This document shows, in pieces, positions 53,603 through 62,553 of a DNA stretch of 64,000 nt. The notes under the pieces were generated by a model. The model ran no database searches. It saw only the letters and a program-made list of their open reading frames with translations, and was not told the origin of the DNA. Made by a program: the position numbers and the translations under genes. Positions within the stretch are counted from its first letter, which is position 1. Every line of letters begins with the position of its first letter. The DNA is taken from contig JADKFU010000005.1 in NCBI GenBank assembly GCA_016717285.1, positions 666,501-730,500 of the forward strand, read 5' to 3'. The DNA comes from Chitinophagaceae bacterium (GTDB lineage: Bacteria; Bacteroidota; Bacteroidia; Chitinophagales; UBA10324).

Positions 53603-53638
53603 ATGTTAAGTGATTGTTAATTCATTCTTCTATATTTA
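53603..53638 (+). promoter_or_regulatory. Candidate Pho box and promoter for the PhoU-like/pit operon
   Basis: ATGTTAA (53603-53609), a 4-nt spacer GTGA, then TTGTTAA (53614-53620) make an 11-bp-period direct repeat of TGTTAA. Ten bases later comes TATATTTA (53631-53638), close to the Bacteroidota -7 box TAnnTTTG. This matches the 7-4-7 geometry of the E. coli Pho box (CTGTCAT repeats, placed about 10 bp before the -10). On the opposite strand it reads TTAACA-N5-TTAACA, the form known for Bacillus PhoP. Confidence 0.55.
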
Positions 53639-53688
53639 CTGCCGTTTCCTAAAGTCAATCCACAGCCACTTTTTTTAAACTATTATTC

Positions 53689-54336
53689 ATGACCATCAAT
53701 AATTTTATCAGCTTTTTTGTACCCCGCGATAAAAGTTTCTATCCATTGTTCGAAAAGGCCGCGGCTAACCTGAAGGTTTGTGCTGAACAATTGAATCTTG
53801 CGGTAACTGCTACTTCACCTGAACAGCGAATAGTGCATATGAGACAAGTTGAGAAACTGGAGCACATAGGAGATGAAATTGCGCATGAAATATTCAATGA
53901 ACTGGGAAAAAATTTCATTACGCCCTTTGACAGGGAAGATATTCATCGCCTCATTTCATGCATTGATGACGTATTGGACTATATTCATGGAGCATCTAAA
54001 CGAATGGAACTTTACAAGATCACCAATTTTTCTCCTGAGATTATTAAGCTGTCGGAATTGATCTATACCAGTTCCAATGAAATTAACACTGCGGTGATGG
54101 AGCTGAAAAACCTGAAGAATCTGCGCAAGATCACCGATGCCTGTGTCAGGATTAACAGCATTGAAAATCATGCGGATGATATTTTCGACAATGCGGTGGC
54201 TAAGCTTTTTGAAGAAGAAAAAAATGCGATTGAGTTGATTAAGATGAAAGAAATTCTTTCCGCACTCGAAACAGCCACTGACAAAGCGGAAGATGTAGCC
54301 AATGTGCTGGAATCTATTATTGTGAAAGTGGCATAA
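53689..54336 (+). CDS. DUF47/PhoU-like protein associated with Pit transporter
   Basis: 215 residues of all-helical PhoU-like (DUF47) protein: FFVPRDKSFYPLFEKAAANL at the start, EHIGDEIAHEIFNELGKNFITPFDRED in the middle and ATDKAEDVANVLESIIVK at the end. These proteins accompany Pit phosphate transporters and are thought to regulate them. It lies 35 bases upstream of pit in the same orientation, in divergent arrangement with pstS. Confidence 0.92.
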   Translation: MTINNFISFFVPRDKSFYPLFEKAAANLKVCAEQLNLAVTATSPEQRIVHMRQVEKLEHIGDEIAHEIFNELGKNFITPFDREDIHRLISCIDDVLDYIHGASKRMELYKITNFSPEIIKLSELIYTSSNEINTAVMELKNLKNLRKITDACVRINSIENHADDIFDNAVAKLFEEEKNAIELIKMKEILSALETATDKAEDVANVLESIIVKVA

Positions 54337-54371
54337 AATTTCAACCCTCCATTTAACTCTGCAATCATTCT

Positions 54372-55355
54372 ATGACTTTATTAATTGTGGTGATCTTCCT
54401 GGCGCTGGTATTTGATATCATCAATGGTTTTCACGATGCAGCCAATTCCATTGCTACAATTGTTTCTACAAAAGTGCTTACTCCGGGAATTGCTGTTCTC
54501 TGGGCAGCGTTTTTCAATTTTATCGCTTTTCTTGTATTTGGCTTGCATATCGCGACAACAGTGGGGAAAGGAATTGTTCATCCGGATGTAGTGACCTTGC
54601 AGGTAATTTTAAGTGGATTGATTGCTGCTATTGCCTGGAACCTTTTGACGTGGTATTATGGAATTCCTTCCAGTTCATCGCATACTTTGGTAGGTGGCTT
54701 TGCCGGTGCAGCGATTGCAAAAGCAGGTTTCGCCGCAGTTTACAGCAGTGAATTATTCCGCATCATCAGCTTTATCTTTCTGGCGCCTGTAATCGGCATG
54801 TTGGTGTCGCTGATACTGTCTGTGGTCCTGGCACATATCTGTCGTTCTTTTGTGCCTCATAAAGTAGATAATGTCTTCAGACGATTGCAACTTGTTTCAG
54901 CGGCGGCTTACAGTCTTGGTCATGGTGCCAATGATGCACAGAAGGTGATGGGGATTATTTTTGCGGCATTAATAGCCGCAGGACATTTAACAACCGAAGA
55001 TCCAATTCCATTTTGGGTTATTATTTCCTGCCAGTCAGCAATGGCCATTGGAACCATGATGGGGGGCTGGCGAATTGTAAAGACAATGGGCCAGCGCATT
55101 ACACATCTTACTCCTTTTGAAGGGTTTGCTGCTGAAACAGCGGGAGCTATCACCCTCTTTGGCACAGCTCAAATGGGTATTCCTGTCAGCACCACGCATA
55201 CGATCACCGGTTCTATTATTGGAACCGGCATCCGCAGAAGAGTATCCGCAGTACGTTGGGGCGTGACCCGTAAATTATTGTGGGCATGGGTGATAACAAT
55301 CCCGATTTCAATGGTGGTTGCGGCGCTTATTTATTTTGTTACTACGTGGTTTTGA
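54372..55355 (+). CDS. Pit-family inorganic phosphate transporter
   Basis: 327 residues, about ten hydrophobic helices, with the twin Pit signatures: FDIINGFHDAANSIATIVSTKVL near the N-terminus and SLGHGANDAQKVMGI in the second half (inverted-repeat fold). GIPSSSSHTLVGGFAGAA and GIPVSTTHTITGSIIGTG are the paired substrate motifs. It takes up metal-phosphate with protons at lower affinity than Pst. Its placement opposite the pst operon makes a compact phosphate regulon. Confidence 0.94.
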   Translation: MTLLIVVIFLALVFDIINGFHDAANSIATIVSTKVLTPGIAVLWAAFFNFIAFLVFGLHIATTVGKGIVHPDVVTLQVILSGLIAAIAWNLLTWYYGIPSSSSHTLVGGFAGAAIAKAGFAAVYSSELFRIISFIFLAPVIGMLVSLILSVVLAHICRSFVPHKVDNVFRRLQLVSAAAYSLGHGANDAQKVMGIIFAALIAAGHLTTEDPIPFWVIISCQSAMAIGTMMGGWRIVKTMGQRITHLTPFEGFAAETAGAITLFGTAQMGIPVSTTHTITGSIIGTGIRRRVSAVRWGVTRKLLWAWVITIPISMVVAALIYFVTTWF

Positions 55356-55465
55356 TCCCTTAGCATAAGTTTAATTGATATAATTCAATGCATTCCTGTG
55401 CATCCTAACTTCATCAACGAACAATCCATAGGCATCACTGTTGATATGCTGTTAAAGTCTGTAGT

Positions 55466-56179
55466 ATGAACAAGGCCTTCCTTACTGCCGAATGGAAAAA
55501 TCTCCTCATGATCAATTATGAAATTGATCCGGCTGTGCTGCTACCTCACTTACCTCACAAAACCATATTGGATAATTACAATGGCATTCACTATGTAAGT
55601 CTTGTGGGTTTTTTATTTCTGAACACAAAAGTATTAGGTTTAAAAATTCCCTTTCACGTAAATTTTGAAGAGGTGAATCTCCGGTTTTATGTGAAGCGAA
55701 AAGTCAACAATGAATGGAGAAGAGGAGTGGTGTTTGTGAGGGAGATTGTTCCAAAACATGCCATAGCTTTTGTTGCAAATACGTTGTATAAGGAACATTA
55801 TTCAGCTATGCCAATGCGTCATCAGGTGATTCGTGATGAAGTATTGCAAGTGAATTACGGTTGGAAATACAAGGGATCATGGGATGAATTGGGAATTACA
55901 ACTAATAAATCACCTATTGCAATGAAGGCCGGAAGCCTGGAGGAATTTATTGCTGAACATTATTGGGGATACAACCGGGTGCATGAAAGCAAGACTACAG
56001 AATATAAAGTGGAGCATCCGAAGTGGAATTTTTTTCCGTCTATTGATTATACTGTTTCCTGTCGTTTCAGTGAATTGTATGGAAATGATTTTGATTTTTT
56101 GAGTGATGCAAAACCGCTGTCTGTTTTTATGGCAGATGGTTCAGGAGTTAGTGTTGGCCACGGTTCGACCCTAAAATAA
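55466..56179 (+). CDS. DUF2071 (YqjF-like) family protein
   Basis: 237 residues starting with FLTAEWKNLLMINYEIDPAVLLPHLP, the standard opening of DUF2071, followed by GIHYVSLVGFLFLNTKVLGL, RFYVKRKVNNEWRRGVVFVREIVP and EHYWGYNR. The family is related in fold to acetoacetate decarboxylase-like proteins; function unknown. No signal peptide. It has no evident operon partner. Confidence 0.88.
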   Translation: MNKAFLTAEWKNLLMINYEIDPAVLLPHLPHKTILDNYNGIHYVSLVGFLFLNTKVLGLKIPFHVNFEEVNLRFYVKRKVNNEWRRGVVFVREIVPKHAIAFVANTLYKEHYSAMPMRHQVIRDEVLQVNYGWKYKGSWDELGITTNKSPIAMKAGSLEEFIAEHYWGYNRVHESKTTEYKVEHPKWNFFPSIDYTVSCRFSELYGNDFDFLSDAKPLSVFMADGSGVSVGHGSTLK

Positions 56180-56233
56180 TTGAGCTGTCTACTTAAGCGT
56201 TATCTTAATTATTCCCAAATTATGCGGATTGAA

Positions 56234-57340
56234 CTATTGCTTCCTGAAAATCTCAGGGTCCATCCTGATTTCCCTTACTGGAAATGCGAAGTTGCTGTCA
56301 TTTCTTTCCACAATCTTTAATATCTCATAGTTAACCCTCTCTTTGTGCAGCAAATGTTCCTCAAAGGAGACAAACGGGATATAATAGATGATCAGGATAT
56401 TCATTGAGCTTTCTCCAAAGTCATCAAATACTACAACATAGTCTTGATTCATATCAGCGCTATTCTGAAAATATTGTCTTAGTTCAAGCGTAATTTTTTT
56501 GAGTTGCTGCTCAGTAGTTTGATAGGGTAATCCAATTACTTGTCGAATCCGCCGATGTTCACGTTGTGTCTGATTGTCCACGTTTGTATCCAGCATTTTT
56601 TTATTCGGAACGGTGACCACGGTGCGGCTACTGGTACGAATGCGCGTGCTCCGAACGCCTACTCTTTCAATACTCCCTTCCACCTCCCCAATTTTAACTA
56701 CATCACCCACTACAAATGGCTTGTCGAGAAATACCGTGATAGATCCAAAAATATCTTTGATGCTTTCCTGGGCTGCAAATGCAACAGCTAATCCACCGAT
56801 TCCTAATCCGGCAAGCAACGATGTGAGATCAAGATCGAACACACCGCCTAACAGAACGAATAGTGCGTTCACCACAATAAAAATCTTTAGAGCGTCCTTC
56901 ACAAACGGCACTAATTGATCATCCGTTTTGGAAGGGGTGAGTGAGGCGCGCTCATGCAAAATGTAAGCGACATAATCAACAAAGCGAAGTAAAAACCAGG
57001 TGAAGTTGATTAATACCAGCGTCCAAAGAATTTCATCAATCAGCGTTTGCAGTGGATGGTTCCAGAAAGTTATTATCCATCGTTCCGGATAGTTGAGTGT
57101 TTCAATAGCTGTAAGTATGATGAGCTGCAAAACAAGATATTGCAATGGTTGTGCTACCAATGCGTAAAATTTGTGACCATAACTTTCTTTCGTGTACTTT
57201 CTGATCAGGCGGTAGATCAGTGTGCTTAAAAATTTCGATAAATACCTGCTGAAGACAAAAGCGAAAAGAATGATGATCAGGAACCAACCAATACGCTCGT
57301 AGGAGTTGTCAAGAATTTCAAAATTAAAGAAGGATGACAT
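56234..57340 (-). CDS. MscS-family mechanosensitive ion channel
   Basis: 368 residues: hydrophobic helices at about 15-35, 60-82, 100-122 and 145-185, then the MscS pore and beta domain (GIGGLAVAFAAQESIKDIFGSITVFLDKPFVVGDVVKIG, here abbreviated by position 178-217), and a C-terminal alpha/beta domain (QLKKITLELRQYF, VVVFDDFGESSMNI). It releases small solutes on osmotic downshock. Size and layout resemble mid-length MscS channels with four N-terminal helices. Confidence 0.92.
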   Translation of the reverse strand: MSSFFNFEILDNSYERIGWFLIIILFAFVFSRYLSKFLSTLIYRLIRKYTKESYGHKFYALVAQPLQYLVLQLIILTAIETLNYPERWIITFWNHPLQTLIDEILWTLVLINFTWFLLRFVDYVAYILHERASLTPSKTDDQLVPFVKDALKIFIVVNALFVLLGGVFDLDLTSLLAGLGIGGLAVAFAAQESIKDIFGSITVFLDKPFVVGDVVKIGEVEGSIERVGVRSTRIRTSSRTVVTVPNKKMLDTNVDNQTQREHRRIRQVIGLPYQTTEQQLKKITLELRQYFQNSADMNQDYVVVFDDFGESSMNILIIYYIPFVSFEEHLLHKERVNYEILKIVERNDSNFAFPVREIRMDPEIFRKQ

Positions 57341-57516
57341 TCAAAAATATTTACGTCAAAAATAGTTAATTCACTTTTTAAGAGAATCTGGTATAAAACA
57401 GTGCGGGAACAAGCGATGCTTTAAACATTTCAAACATTATAAACCCTTCGAACATTTAAAGCCTCCTCTTCTTTTGACATTTGATTTCTATTTTTACAGC
57501 GAATAAATGAAACCAC

Positions 57517-58665
57517 ATGTTTGAAGAGTTTTTGCAACAGGCACCTGCAGAGTTGTTAGCAGGTGAAAATTATGCAGCGAACCAGCTTGGGCTTAGTGTT
57601 GTGAGCGATCTGAATCCTGAAGGAATGCACCTTGCATTAATTGGAGTTAAAGAAGACCGTGGGTCAGTGAGAAACAATGGTTGCGCGGAAGCACCGGATT
57701 TGATTCGAAGGCAATTGTTTTCACGGGCAAATATCGCCGGAGAAACTAAAATTATTGATTTGGGAAATATAGAGATGGGAGAAACCATCCGGGATACCTA
57801 TGTAGCCCTCAGCAAAGTGGTAAATGAACTGATTCATCTGAAGGTATTACCAGTTATTATAGGTGGAAGCCATGATCTGACTTTTGGTCAATTCGGCGCT
57901 TATCACGACCTGGGCAGAATTATTAATATGACTGTTGCAGACAACACTATCGATTTGAAAGAAGAGCAACCGGAGATGGATGATGAAGGTTTTTTGCTGA
58001 ACACACTGAGCTATGAACCTTCTTACATTTTCAATTTCAGCCATATTGGTTATCAAACGCACCTGTCTTCACAAAGTGCCATTGAACTGCTGGATAAGCT
58101 ACATTTTGACAGCTACCGGCTTGGCAAAGTGAGATCAAACATAGAAGATATGGAACCTGTCCTTCGCGGCACCAATCTATTTAGTTTTGATATGTCGGCC
58201 ATTCGTTACAGTGATTCACCTGGTAACCGGAATGCCACACCCAACGGATTGTTTGCTGAAGAAGCTTGCCAACTCGCGAGTTATGCAGGCCAGGGCGACC
58301 GTGTGGATTCGTTTGGCATTTATGGTTGCAATCCTACAGTAGACGAACGAGGTCAATCTGTTCAACTGTCTGCGGATATTATATGGTATTTTATGAATGG
58401 TTATTATAACCGGAAGAATGATTACCCCAAGGATGATGATTCAGATTTTGTGAAATTCACGATTCACTTTAAAGAGAATAAATATGAAATGAATTTCTGG
58501 AAGAGTAAAAAGACCGATCGTTGGTGGATGGAAGTGCCTTCCGGCAACAAACCGAGAAACCAAAAAAAGTCTCACCTTATTCCATGTTCTTATAACGATT
58601 ATCAAATGGCCTGCAGGGAAGAACTTCCTGAAAGATGGATTAAGGCTTATCAAAAACTATCCTGA
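57517..58665 (+). CDS. Arginase-fold (ureohydrolase superfamily) protein with incomplete metal site
   Basis: 382 residues. The ureohydrolase fold is visible in IIGGSHDLTFGQFGAYHDLGR and LFSFDMSAIRYSDSPG. Annotated relatives in Bacteroidota are often called formimidoylglutamase. The usual metal ligands are GG(D/G)H, D-x-H-x-D and D-x-D. Here H119 is kept and D142 and D146 remain (DNTID), but the His of the D-x-H position is T144, and the second Asp of D-x-D is S227 (D225-M-S). So two ligands are replaced and a two-Mn site is unlikely. There are no histidine-degradation genes beside it. It may be a pseudoenzyme or have a changed activity. Confidence 0.75.
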   Translation: MFEEFLQQAPAELLAGENYAANQLGLSVVSDLNPEGMHLALIGVKEDRGSVRNNGCAEAPDLIRRQLFSRANIAGETKIIDLGNIEMGETIRDTYVALSKVVNELIHLKVLPVIIGGSHDLTFGQFGAYHDLGRIINMTVADNTIDLKEEQPEMDDEGFLLNTLSYEPSYIFNFSHIGYQTHLSSQSAIELLDKLHFDSYRLGKVRSNIEDMEPVLRGTNLFSFDMSAIRYSDSPGNRNATPNGLFAEEACQLASYAGQGDRVDSFGIYGCNPTVDERGQSVQLSADIIWYFMNGYYNRKNDYPKDDDSDFVKFTIHFKENKYEMNFWKSKKTDRWWMEVPSGNKPRNQKKSHLIPCSYNDYQMACREELPERWIKAYQKLS

Positions 58666-59166
58666 CCGTACTACTCACTGATTAGTTTAATTGTTTAGCG
58701 ATTAGTTATAACAGAGCGCAGGAAAACCGAGGAGATTCGCCATGTGCGGGTCTTCATAAACAGGTGGTGCCTGGTTACCTTCATTTTTAAAAAATCCATC
58801 CAGAATCAATGCAATCAGGAATACAGAGGCCTCCGGAAGTGCATCCATGGTTCTATCAGTTTCTGTGCGCATAGAGGTAGTGTTTTGAAAAGCGAAATCC
58901 TAAACAAAAAGAATTCCAATCCTTAAATATATTTTCAGCGCCCGGTTGTTTTAAAATTAATTCTGCTGAACGGGAGAAATGAGAAGTTGAAAGTATCTTA
59001 TTCAATTAGTTTGTAATGAATCACTTACGGATCAGAGCATGCTATGGATTTTTGTACACCCTCAAATTTGTCATGTGAAGGTCAGAATAGATATTGATAG
59101 GAAAATCAGGAAAAACTCTGCTGATTTCTCAAAATAAATAATGTTGGTTTCATCAATTTGTAGAAA
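58666..59166. other. Long intergenic region with one possible small gene
   Basis: About 500 bases between converging genes. Apart from a 56-codon minus-strand frame (listed separately at 58702-58872), I see no RNA gene, repeat or terminator in this stretch. Confidence 0.4.
58702..58872 (-). CDS. Possible small protein of 56 residues, unrecognised
   Basis: An ATG at 58872 opens a 56-residue frame, MRTETDRTMDALPEASVFL, ending GFPALCYN with a TAA. The sequence has an ordinary Bacteroidota amino-acid make-up, a short hydrophobic segment (ASVFLIALILDGFF) and then a Pro-rich polar tail. An internal ATG (second Met) could be the true start. It does not match anything I recognise; it may be a real small gene or a remnant. 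It lies in an otherwise empty gap. Confidence 0.3.
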   Translation of the reverse strand: MRTETDRTMDALPEASVFLIALILDGFFKNEGNQAPPVYEDPHMANLLGFPALCYN

Positions 59167-60396
59167 TTATTGATCAACCATTTCTTTCGGATAGCACATA
59201 AAATATTTTATGACAGGATCTTGCAATACTCTGATGTTCAGGAGGTCTGAAGCATCAGCTACATCCTTGACGTTTCCGTCTTTAAAAAGTATATTGATAG
59301 GACCGGATTGGGGACTGTAAGCGTGGTTACTTGTAGTTCCGGTGAAAACAAAATAATGAAGATCTTCTAAAGCGATATTGCTTTGTTGAAGTACTCTTTG
59401 CCTGATTACCGTTAGCTCGGTTTCTTCAAAAGGTGTATTTCTCAATTCAATTTTAAATAGTTGTCTGATTAACAGATGCCTGCTGAGCCATGATAGTATT
59501 GGATCTGCATCCTGCCGCCACATTTTTATACTGCTTATGATATCTGTATCATCAAGATCGGAGAACCGGGTTAACAATTCATCATTTGATGTTTCAGAAG
59601 CACTTGCATTTTTTTTATTCAGAAACCATGAAAGGGCAGGTGTGGATTCCAGATTTCTCTTAACGGAAATTTCATTGGCTCTCTCAATAATTTTCACCAA
59701 CATCTGTTCAGCAGCAAGCACTGTTTTATGAAGATACACTTGCCAATACATCAGTCTCCGTGAGATCAGGAATTTTTCAATGGAATACATGCCTTTTGAT
59801 TCCACCATCAGTTCATTATTTTTAACAGTAAGCATTTTAATGATGCGGTCATAACCGATCACTCCTTCCGCTACTCCTGTAAAAAAACTATCACGGTTAA
59901 GGTAATCGAGGCGATCCATATCGAGTTGACTGGATACCAACTGATGCAAAAATGGTTTGCTGTATTGTCCGCGAAAGATGTTTAATGCCATCCCAAGTTT
60001 TCCATCAAATGTATTATTCAACGCTTCCATCATCCGGATGGAAAGCTGCTCATGAGATGTACCTTTAATCAATAATTTTTCAAGGGTGTGGGAAAAAGGT
60101 CCGTGTCCGATATCGTGCAGCAGTATGGCAATTGTTACCGCTTCTGCTTCTTCGCCTGAAATCAATGCGCCTTTAGAACGAAGCACTTCCAGTGCCTGTG
60201 TCATCAGGTGCATTGCACCTAATGCATGTTGTAAACGCGTATGCTGAGCACCGGGATATACAAGATAGGTGAGTCCTAATTGTTTGATTCTGCCCAAACG
60301 TTGAAAGTAAGCATGCTCTATCAGGTCGAAGATTAATTCAGTTGGTATGGAAATAAATCCATAAACGGGATCGTTGATGATTTTTCTTTTATTCAA
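59167..60396 (-). CDS. HD-domain phosphohydrolase (dGTPase-like)
   Basis: 409 residues with the HD motif: H57 (RLQHALGAMH), H94-D95 (ILLHDIGHGPFSH) and the later D in SSQLDMDRLDYLNRDSFF. It opens RKIINDPVYGFISIPTELI, as do the YdhJ/SAMHD1-like deoxynucleotide triphosphohydrolase group. The likely substrates are nucleotides, but none can be fixed here. It is divergent from porX with a 195-bp gap. Confidence 0.9.
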   Translation of the reverse strand: MNKRKIINDPVYGFISIPTELIFDLIEHAYFQRLGRIKQLGLTYLVYPGAQHTRLQHALGAMHLMTQALEVLRSKGALISGEEAEAVTIAILLHDIGHGPFSHTLEKLLIKGTSHEQLSIRMMEALNNTFDGKLGMALNIFRGQYSKPFLHQLVSSQLDMDRLDYLNRDSFFTGVAEGVIGYDRIIKMLTVKNNELMVESKGMYSIEKFLISRRLMYWQVYLHKTVLAAEQMLVKIIERANEISVKRNLESTPALSWFLNKKNASASETSNDELLTRFSDLDDTDIISSIKMWRQDADPILSWLSRHLLIRQLFKIELRNTPFEETELTVIRQRVLQQSNIALEDLHYFVFTGTTSNHAYSPQSGPINILFKDGNVKDVADASDLLNIRVLQDPVIKYFMCYPKEMVDQ

Positions 60397-60591
60397 GCTA
60401 CTTCAGATTTTTTATGCGAAATTTGGCATGAATTTAACCACAAGCCGCACGTTTTTCATAAATCATTGTTCATTGGTGCTGCTCATCATCGCTTACATCG
60501 TGGTAAATAAGTCAGCAATTTAAACTTTTAGATTTTCTCTTATCGCCTACAGCTACTATTTTTCAATTTACCTTTTAAAATCAAATAACAC

Positions 60592-62149
60592 ATGGCCAAT
60601 GAACCTACTATCCTTTGGGTAGATGACGAGATTGAGTTGCTGAAACCACAGATTCTTTTTTTAAGAGAGAAAGGCTACAACATCATTGAAGCAAGCAATG
60701 GCGTAGATGCCATTGAAAAATGTAAGGAAGAAGTATTGGACATTGTTTTTCTTGATGAACAGATGCCGGGCATGAGTGGTTTGGAAACGCTTACCGATAT
60801 CAAAGCTATTCAACCGACTATTCCTGTGGTAATGATTACCAAGAGTGAGGAAGAAAACCTGATGGAAGATGCGATTGGCTCGCAGATCAGCGATTACCTG
60901 ATTAAACCGGTAAAGCCACAGCAGATATTGCTGACGCTGAAAAAATTGCTGGATAACAGGAGGCTGATCAGTGAAAAAACAACTTCATCTTATCAGCAGG
61001 AATTTCAACAAATCTTTTCGCGCATCAGCATGGGCCTCAATCATGAAGAATGGGCTGATGTGTACCGTAAACTTATTTACTGGGAGTTGGAACTCGACAA
61101 GTCAAAAACAGCCGGTATGCGGGATGTGCTGGCCATGCAAAAGTCGGAAGCGAATACTGAGTTTTGTAAGTTCATTGTGAAGAATTACAAGACATGGCTT
61201 AATAAGCCTGATGAAAATACACCAACGATGTCGCATAATCTTTTTAAGGAAAAAGTATTTCCTTATATAGAACCGGGCACACCTACTTTTTTAATTCTTA
61301 TAGACAACCTTCGGTTTGATCAGTGGAAAATGATTCAACCAACTATTTCAGAATCGTTTCGCCTGACAGATGAATCAACCTATTACAGCATTCTTCCTAC
61401 TTCAACACATTACAGCCGCAATGCGATGTTTGCCGGCATGATGCCGCTGGAGATTGAAAAGCGATTTCCCAATTTCTGGCTGAATGATGAAGAAGAGGGT
61501 GGAAAAAATCTGCATGAAAGAGATTTTCTGGAAGATCAGATTATCCGTACGAAGAAAAATTGGAAGTTCAGCTATACAAAAATCACGAATTTCAACGATG
61601 GCAAGTTGCTTTCTGACAACATCTACAACATGCTCAACAACGATCTGAATGTGATCGTGTACAACTTTGTGGATTTGCTTTCGCATTCAAGAACAGAAAT
61701 GGATGTGTTGAAAGAACTGGCGAATGACGAAACTGCCTACCGTTCCATCACACATTCGTGGTTTGAACATTCACCATTGCTTGATGCGCTAATGCGTATT
61801 GCTGAAAAGAAAGTGAACCTGGTGATCACTACTGACCATGGAACCATAAGGGTAAAAGAGCCTTCCAAAGTGATAGGTGATCGTGATACTACAACGAACC
61901 TTCGTTACAAGCATGGAAGAAATCTGAACTACAATTCGAAAGATGTTTTAGAAACACGCAACCCGCATGAATTATTTCTTGCCGAAGCCGCATGTGAGTT
62001 CCACCTTTATTTTTGCGAAGGAAGACAAGTACTTTGTGTATCCTAACAACTATAATTATCATGTTAATCTCTTCCGCAATACGTTTCAGCACGGAGGTAT
62101 TTCATTGGAAGAAATGATTATTCCGGTGATCAGGATGACGAATAAGTAA
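60592..62149 (+). CDS. porX: PorX response regulator with PglZ domain, frameshifted near its 3' end
   Basis: A receiver domain (about 1-120; DDE at 11-13, phospho-acceptor D55 in VFLDEQMPG) joined to a PglZ/alkaline-phosphatase-like domain (about 200-518; FLILIDNLRFDQW, NAMFAGMMPLEIE, LVITTDHGTIRV). PorX controls T9SS genes and cleaves signalling oligonucleotides in Porphyromonas. As read, the frame from 60592 ends at 62046 (484 residues) with an unrelated tail after HELFL. The next frame from 61979 gives the expected PorX tail, LPKPHVSSTFIFAKEDKYF through QHGGISLEEMIIPV, to 62149. Skipping C 61978 joins HELF to LPKP and gives 518 residues, the normal size. Either a one-base sequence error or a true frameshift mutation. 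Confidence 0.9.
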
Positions 62150-62155
62150 CGTGCA

Positions 62156-62345
62156 TGGCAAATTGGTTGAATTGTTAAATGGTTGCGGCGAACCGGAGAA
62201 GTATTTCGCAACATAATTAACGACGTCATACTATGTTTAGAAATTTGCCTCGATGGCCAAATTGCAAAATGGTTAAATGGTTGCGGCGAGCCGGATAATA
62301 GTATTACAAACTAATCAACTGCGTCATCCTATATTTCAAACGCAC
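62156..62345. repeat. REP-like family A elements, two copies about 98 bp apart
   Basis: GGTTGCGGCGAACCGGAGAA (62181) and GGTTGCGGCGAGCCGGATAA (62279) are preceded by the same AT flank (TTGTTAAATGG, TGGTTAAATGG) and followed by similar tails (GACGTCATACTATGTTTAGA; CTGCGTCATCCTATATTTCA). The GC core still folds in both (CGG-CGAA-CCG; CGGC-GA-GCCG). Confidence 0.7.
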
Positions 62346-62380
62346 TCTAATCGTTGCTACAGGTTTAAACCAACATTCTA

Positions 62381-62402
62381 GGGGAGAGCAATCCCCATTT
62401 TG
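62381..62402 (+). terminator. Weak terminator-like hairpin after porX
   Basis: GGGGA (62381-62385) and TCCCC (62392-62396) pair around a 6-nt loop, followed by ATTTT. It is the only such structure in the roughly 200 bases between the family A repeats and the PhoH gene; nothing else is visible there. Confidence 0.35.
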
Positions 62403-62553
62403 AATCAGGATTGATATTTTAATTAGACATCAAAGTAATCGCATTGAAATCCATTTTTCCGGACGGCTAACATCAGCATGTGTATTTCTTTATGCATTGA
62501 ATGATTTATTGTATCATCAGCATCAATAGCTTTATGAAAATTTTATCTCGCCT

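Noticed and set aside
58744..58926. 60-codon plus-strand frame in the gap after the arginase-fold gene
   Set aside because: Poor composition (many Cys, Arg, Lys, Ile) and antisense to the more coding-like 56-codon minus-strand frame.
61970..61985. Programmed +1 frameshifting in porX
   Set aside because: A CTT codon is present, but the next zero-frame codon is GCC rather than a stop and no Shine-Dalgarno-like stimulator is visible; a sequence error or mutation is simpler. Left open pending read-level checks.
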